Source of the DNA: Granulosicoccus sp964390335
Lineage (GTDB): Bacteria > Pseudomonadota > Gammaproteobacteria > Granulosicoccales > Granulosicoccaceae
Assembly: GCA_964390335.1 (NCBI GenBank)
Contig: CAYMHU010000010.1
Location: forward strand, 1 to 64,000
Length of the DNA stretch: 64,000 bases
Direction of reading: 5' to 3'
Below are positions 63,589-64,000 of the stretch, piece after piece (the stretch's first letter is position 1; each line of letters starts with the position of its first letter). Position numbers and translations under genes: made by a program. A model generated the notes under the pieces. The model saw nothing but the letters and a program-made list of their open reading frames with translations. It did no database searches and was not told the origin of the DNA.

Positions 63589-63807
63589 TTATTCGCGGTT
63601 TTGCTTACCCATACGATAACCACGGTACCACTCTTTCTCCAGCTCTTTAGTTGCGAAATAAGAATGATGGCAGTTAGAGGGTGTTGTGCCCTTAATACCC
63701 GCGTCCATGCCGGCTTTGCGCGCCGAAGACGGCGTCACATGGTGTAACGGTTTGAACGATTCAGAAATAACAGAATTCAAACCAATGAAATCGAAAGTGC
63801 GGCTCAT
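63589..63807 (-). CDS. Ribosome modulation factor-like protein
   Basis: 72 residues. The C-terminal half (SARKAGMDAGIKGTTPSNCH, then ATKELEKEWYRGYRMGKQNR) follows the RMF pattern: a basic helix with AxxxGxxAG, a Cys-containing turn, then a W-x-x-G-(Y/W)-x-x-(G/A) helix. RMF dimerises 70S ribosomes in stationary phase. The N-terminal ~28 residues (TFDFIGLNSVISESFKPL) are an extension absent from classical RMF of about 55 residues. ATG at 63807 has GGAG nine bases upstream; the longer frame would need TTG. Confidence 0.65.
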   Translation of the reverse strand: MSRTFDFIGLNSVISESFKPLHHVTPSSARKAGMDAGIKGTTPSNCHHSYFATKELEKEWYRGYRMGKQNRE

Positions 63808-64000
63808 TTTGCGCGGCTCCAAACATTAACAATAAAACAATAATAAAACCGACCGTAGCCGATTACGTTGGATAGCAAGTTATCACGCAAACTCAGCGCA
63901 AAAGGTAATCTGGTTCTCATAGTGTCTATACCAGTAAGATCGCCAGAACGTAAGATTCAGCTTTTTTGAACAACAACCCGAATTCTGGGTGCATAGCACA

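Noticed and set aside
1..64000. tRNA, rRNA, insertion sequence, integrase or prophage genes
   Set aside because: None seen in the intergenic spaces or among the proteins read; the gaps are short and carry no recognisable cloverleaf or terminal repeats.

Overview
The window looks like chromosomal DNA of a heterotrophic, probably marine, gammaproteobacterium. Pointers are the MerR-controlled acyl-CoA cluster, TRAP and tungstate transporters, a DmdA-type demethylase, DsbB, a ribosome-modulation-factor-like protein, and secreted Asp/Asn/Thr-rich surface proteins. The genus cannot be fixed from sequence reading alone. I saw no rRNA, tRNA, CRISPR array, insertion sequence or prophage. Coding density is high and no gene-free stretch exceeds about 220 bases. 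Two runs of exactly 100 N (14734-14833 and 57840-57939) are assembly gaps inside tandem-repeat linkers.

Left part (1-12.6 kb): a fused isobutyryl-CoA mutase (IcmF) diverges from a MerR regulator, with a palindromic operator between them. The regulator is followed by thiolase, acyl-CoA dehydrogenase, an HCCA-isomerase/DsbA-like protein and a methylglutaconyl-CoA-hydratase-like enzyme, together a short/branched acyl-CoA degradation module. Next come a YfbK-type von Willebrand A lipoprotein, an ECF sigma factor and a membrane protein in the anti-sigma position, then a secreted helical-repeat protein.

Middle (12.6-36 kb): a very large secreted protein with a Kelch propeller at each end and three carbohydrate-binding-like modules between them; an HTH regulator; DUF599 and DUF1989 genes; a tight four-gene envelope operon (two paralogous OmpA-like lipoproteins, a thioredoxin-like protein, an orphan amino-acid-type binding protein); a pseudouridine synthase and a TauE/SafE exporter; and a glyoxylate/hydroxypyruvate reductase, amidase and TRAP transporter set divergent from glycerate 2-kinase. 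A diheme peroxidase, an epimerase and a GST-like protein follow.

Right part (36-64 kb): DEAD-box helicase, DMT permease, DmdA-like protein, the tungstate transporter TupBCA with its HTH/binding-protein regulator, a GMC oxidoreductase remnant with most of its middle missing, and a sugar-acid catabolic operon (FAD oxidoreductase, UxaA-type dehydratase, beta-hydroxyacid dehydrogenase, L-arabinonate-dehydratase-type IlvD/Edd enzyme, FAH-family hydrolase). A TetR gene with an ordered half-site array in its promoter precedes an RND/MMPL export operon. The end holds a GH10 xylanase lipoprotein split by a gap, a CPXCG protein with DsbB, a calcium-binding-repeat/CBM9-like lipoprotein, a YidB-family protein, an unknown gene and an RMF-like gene. 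The xylanase, the Kelch protein, the CBM9-like lipoprotein and the sugar-acid operon together suggest use of plant- or alga-derived xylan-type polysaccharide.
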